From: Lachnospiraceae bacterium
GTDB lineage: Bacteria; Bacillota; Clostridia; Lachnospirales; Lachnospiraceae
NCBI GenBank assembly: GCA_017475845.1
Contig: JAFVEU010000272.1
Span: 1-8,476 of the forward strand
DNA length: 8,476 nucleotides
Reading direction: 5' to 3'
This document shows positions 7,334-8,476 of this stretch, piece after piece. Position 1 is the first letter of the stretch. Each line of letters starts with the position of its first letter. The translations under genes and the position numbers were made by a program. The notes below the pieces were generated by a model that had not been told where the DNA came from, ran no database searches, and saw only the letters and a program-made list of their open reading frames with translations.

Positions 7334-7360
7334 ATGGATCTGTTAAGGAGGAAAAGGTAA
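7334..7360 (+). other. Possible 8-codon upstream reading frame (MDLLRRKR)
   Basis: An ATG at 7334, just after the leader hairpin, opens a frame for MDLLRRKR ending in TAA at 7358-7360, 13 bases before the sigma factor start and in another frame. The strong AAGGAGG (7345-7351) lies inside it. Its own ribosome binding site is poor, so translation is doubtful. Confidence 0.2.
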
Positions 7361-7362
7361 TC

Positions 7363-7366
7363 GGAG
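7363..7366 (+). promoter_or_regulatory. Ribosome binding site of the sigma factor gene
   Basis: GGAG lies seven bases before the ATG at 7374. A much stronger AAGGAGG at 7345-7351 is 22 bases away, too far for normal use, and no start codon lies at a suitable distance from it. An in-frame TAA at 7368-7370 excludes any start upstream of 7374. Confidence 0.6.
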
Positions 7367-7373
7367 CTAAAAG

Positions 7374-8476
7374 ATGGAAGTCAATCCGAAGCTCAAATCG
7401 GCTGTAATACAATTAAAGAGCGGGAATGATGAGGCATTCGGCGAGGTATACGCATCTACTTATAATTATGTGTATTTCCGTGCCCGTCAGATCATGAAAA
7501 ATGAAGATGACGCCATGGACCTTATGCAGATCGTATATATGGAAGCATATAAATCCATTGCCAATCTCGATAAACCCGAGAGTATCTATTCCTGGCTCAG
7601 TTCGATTACCTTCAGGCAGGGGATGAAATTATTCCAGAAAAACAAGGAAATATTGCTGGACGAGGATTTCGAGAATATCTTTGATTCCATGGAATCCTCC
7701 GACAGAGATTCCAGACCTGAGCTTTCTATCGAGAGGAAGGAGCAGCAGGAGCTGCTTGCTTCCCTGATAGACTCCCTTCCGGAAGTTCAGCGTGCCACCA
7801 TGGTGGCATTCTATTACGATAATATAAAGATCGAAGAAATAGCAGATGTTATGGGATGCTCTGTGGGAACGGTAAAGAGCAGGCTCAGCTATGCGAGACA
7901 GGCACTTAAGAAGAAGCTGGAGGCAGCTGACAGGAGAGAGGGCAGAGGAAAGGGCGGCAAAATGGCGCTTACCGCCGGACTTCTCTTCGGAGCCATTCAG
8001 CTTATGTCGGAGGAGACGGTTCTGGCTGCACCTCTGGCCGCAGGTGCTTTCGGGAATATCTGCTCGGGACTTGGTATTGCGGCAACCGGTGCGGCACTTG
8101 CGGGAACGGCTCTTGCAGGAGGCGCCGGCGTTTCTGCGGCTACGGGAACGGTGACTACGGCAGCAACGGCGGCGACTGCAGCGGCTTCCACTACGGCGGC
8201 TGCTGCCGCTACGGCGGCCACTACTGCAGCGGGAACCGCAGCCACTACGGCAGCAAGTACAGCAGCAACTACTGCGGCAGGGACCGCAGCGGGAACAGCG
8301 GCAGGAACGGCAGCCGGCAGTGCAGCGGCAGCAGCAGGAACGGCAGCGAGCAGTGCAGCGGCAGCAGCAGGTGCGGCAGCAGGAGGCATTGCGGCCACAG
8401 GTGCAGCAGGCGCGGCAGCAGGAGGCATTGCAGCCACAGGTGCGGCAAAGGGCATCGCGGTTGCAGTTGCAGTGGC
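7374..8476 (+). CDS. ECF-type RNA polymerase sigma factor with hydrophobic segment and long Ala/Thr/Gly repeat tail (3' end outside window)
   Basis: The first 367 codons of an open frame that runs off the window. Residues about 26-91 form sigma-70 region 2 (NYVYFRARQI, DAMDLMQIVYMEAY, YSWLSSITFRQ) and about 125-182 form region 4, with the helix-turn-helix IEEIADVMGCSVGTVKSRLSYARQAL. ECF factors normally end here. This one continues through a basic patch (RREGRGKGGK, 187-196), a hydrophobic segment 197-211, and a second apolar Ala/Gly-rich stretch 216-253 with a lone C230. From about 255 it is almost purely Ala, Thr, Gly and Ser, with tetrads at 283-318 and a 13-residue duplication at 334-359. 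The end, GIAVAVAVA, may begin a further membrane helix. I recall similar sigma factors with C-terminal hydrophobic modules in Lachnospiraceae. A tail of this kind could tether or self-inhibit the factor; no separate anti-sigma gene is in view. The sigma call is firm; the role of the tail is inference. Confidence 0.88.
   Translation, partial: MEVNPKLKSAVIQLKSGNDEAFGEVYASTYNYVYFRARQIMKNEDDAMDLMQIVYMEAYKSIANLDKPESIYSWLSSITFRQGMKLFQKNKEILLDEDFENIFDSMESSDRDSRPELSIERKEQQELLASLIDSLPEVQRATMVAFYYDNIKIEEIADVMGCSVGTVKSRLSYARQALKKKLEAADRREGRGKGGKMALTAGLLFGAIQLMSEETVLAAPLAAGAFGNICSGLGIAATGAALAGTALAGGAGVSAATGTVTTAATAATAAASTTAAAAATAATTAAGTAATTAASTAATTAAGTAAGTAAGTAAGSAAAAAGTAASSAAAAAGAAAGGIAATGAAGAAAGGIAATGAAKGIAVAVAV
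8220..8327 (+). repeat. Nine tandem [G/S/T][T/S]AA tetrads in the sigma factor tail
   Basis: Residues 283-318 read as TTAA, GTAA, TTAA, STAA, TTAA, GTAA, GTAA, GTAA, GSAA with no interruption. The Ala and Thr codons vary freely between copies (GCA, GCG, GCC; ACT, ACC, ACA, ACG), so the repeat is kept at the protein level more strictly than at the DNA level. Confidence 0.85.
8319..8384 (+). repeat. Imperfect 33-base repeat in the sigma factor tail
   Basis: The segment beginning at AGT 8319 (SAAAAAGTAAS) recurs at 8352 (SAAAAAGAAAG). The first 20 bases of both copies are identical and the rest has drifted. This is consistent with an 11-codon duplication. Confidence 0.65.
8373..8450 (+). repeat. 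39-base tandem duplication in the sigma factor tail
   Basis: Units 8373-8411 and 8412-8450 encode AAAGGIAATGAAG and AAAGGIAATGAAK. The first 36 bases differ at only two third-codon positions, and the last codon differs. The close DNA match suggests a recent duplication and possible length variation between strains. Confidence 0.85.

Noticed and set aside
7891..8154. An 87-codon + strand frame in another phase inside the sigma factor gene
   Set aside because: Its product is an Arg-rich out-of-frame reading of the region 4 and linker codons; the sigma frame explains the region.
8161..8450. CRISPR array or non-coding satellite in the repetitive 3' part
   Set aside because: The repeats are in codon register, have no spacers of constant length and stay open in the sigma frame.
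7997..8455. A 152-codon minus-strand frame rich in Ala and Pro
   Set aside because: It is the mirror of the GC-rich Ala/Thr repeat codons of the sigma factor tail. It has no recognisable domain, and the + strand frame continues directly from clear sigma regions 2 and 4.

Overview
The window looks like a chromosomal stretch from a low-to-mid GC member of the Firmicutes, most likely a Clostridia species close to the Lachnospiraceae. This rests on the style of the proteins (the DHFR block with the RETTTGKVVVMGR motif, a paired asymmetric ABC exporter, and an ECF sigma factor with a hydrophobic C-terminal tail), strong GGAGG-type ribosome binding sites, and heavy use of AGG/AGA (Arg) and ATA (Ile) codons. 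The assignment is by recognition and was not searched.

All six genes read on the + strand. Positions 66-5070 and 5169-7094 hold five closely spaced genes: a beta-CASP metallo-beta-lactamase-fold nuclease, dihydrofolate reductase (folA), a class I mannose-6-phosphate isomerase (manA), and two half-size ABC exporter subunits. Gaps are 52, 87, 48 and 98 bases. No convincing Rho-independent terminator (stem plus T-run) is visible between them, so they could be partly co-transcribed. Their functions (RNA processing, folate, sugar phosphate, export) do not form one pathway, except that the two ABC subunits clearly form one heterodimer. In that dimer the first subunit has a degenerate ATPase site and the second has the canonical catalytic residues.

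Positions 7095-7373 are a 279-base intergenic region that starts AT-rich. It holds a plausible sigma-A-type promoter (CGGACA, 16 bases, TATAAT), dyad symmetries, a strong 13-bp hairpin in the predicted 5' leader and an 8-codon upstream reading frame. It leads into the most unusual gene of the window.

Positions 7374-8476 (running off the end) encode an ECF-type sigma-70 family factor with regions 2 and 4. It does not stop after region 4. It continues in frame through a basic stretch and a hydrophobic segment into at least 110 residues of Ala/Thr/Gly/Ser repeats, including nine consecutive [G/S/T][T/S]AA tetrads and a 13-residue tandem duplication. This suggests a membrane-linked or self-regulated sigma factor and is the main candidate for an under-described system. 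No tRNA, rRNA, CRISPR array or insertion sequence was seen.
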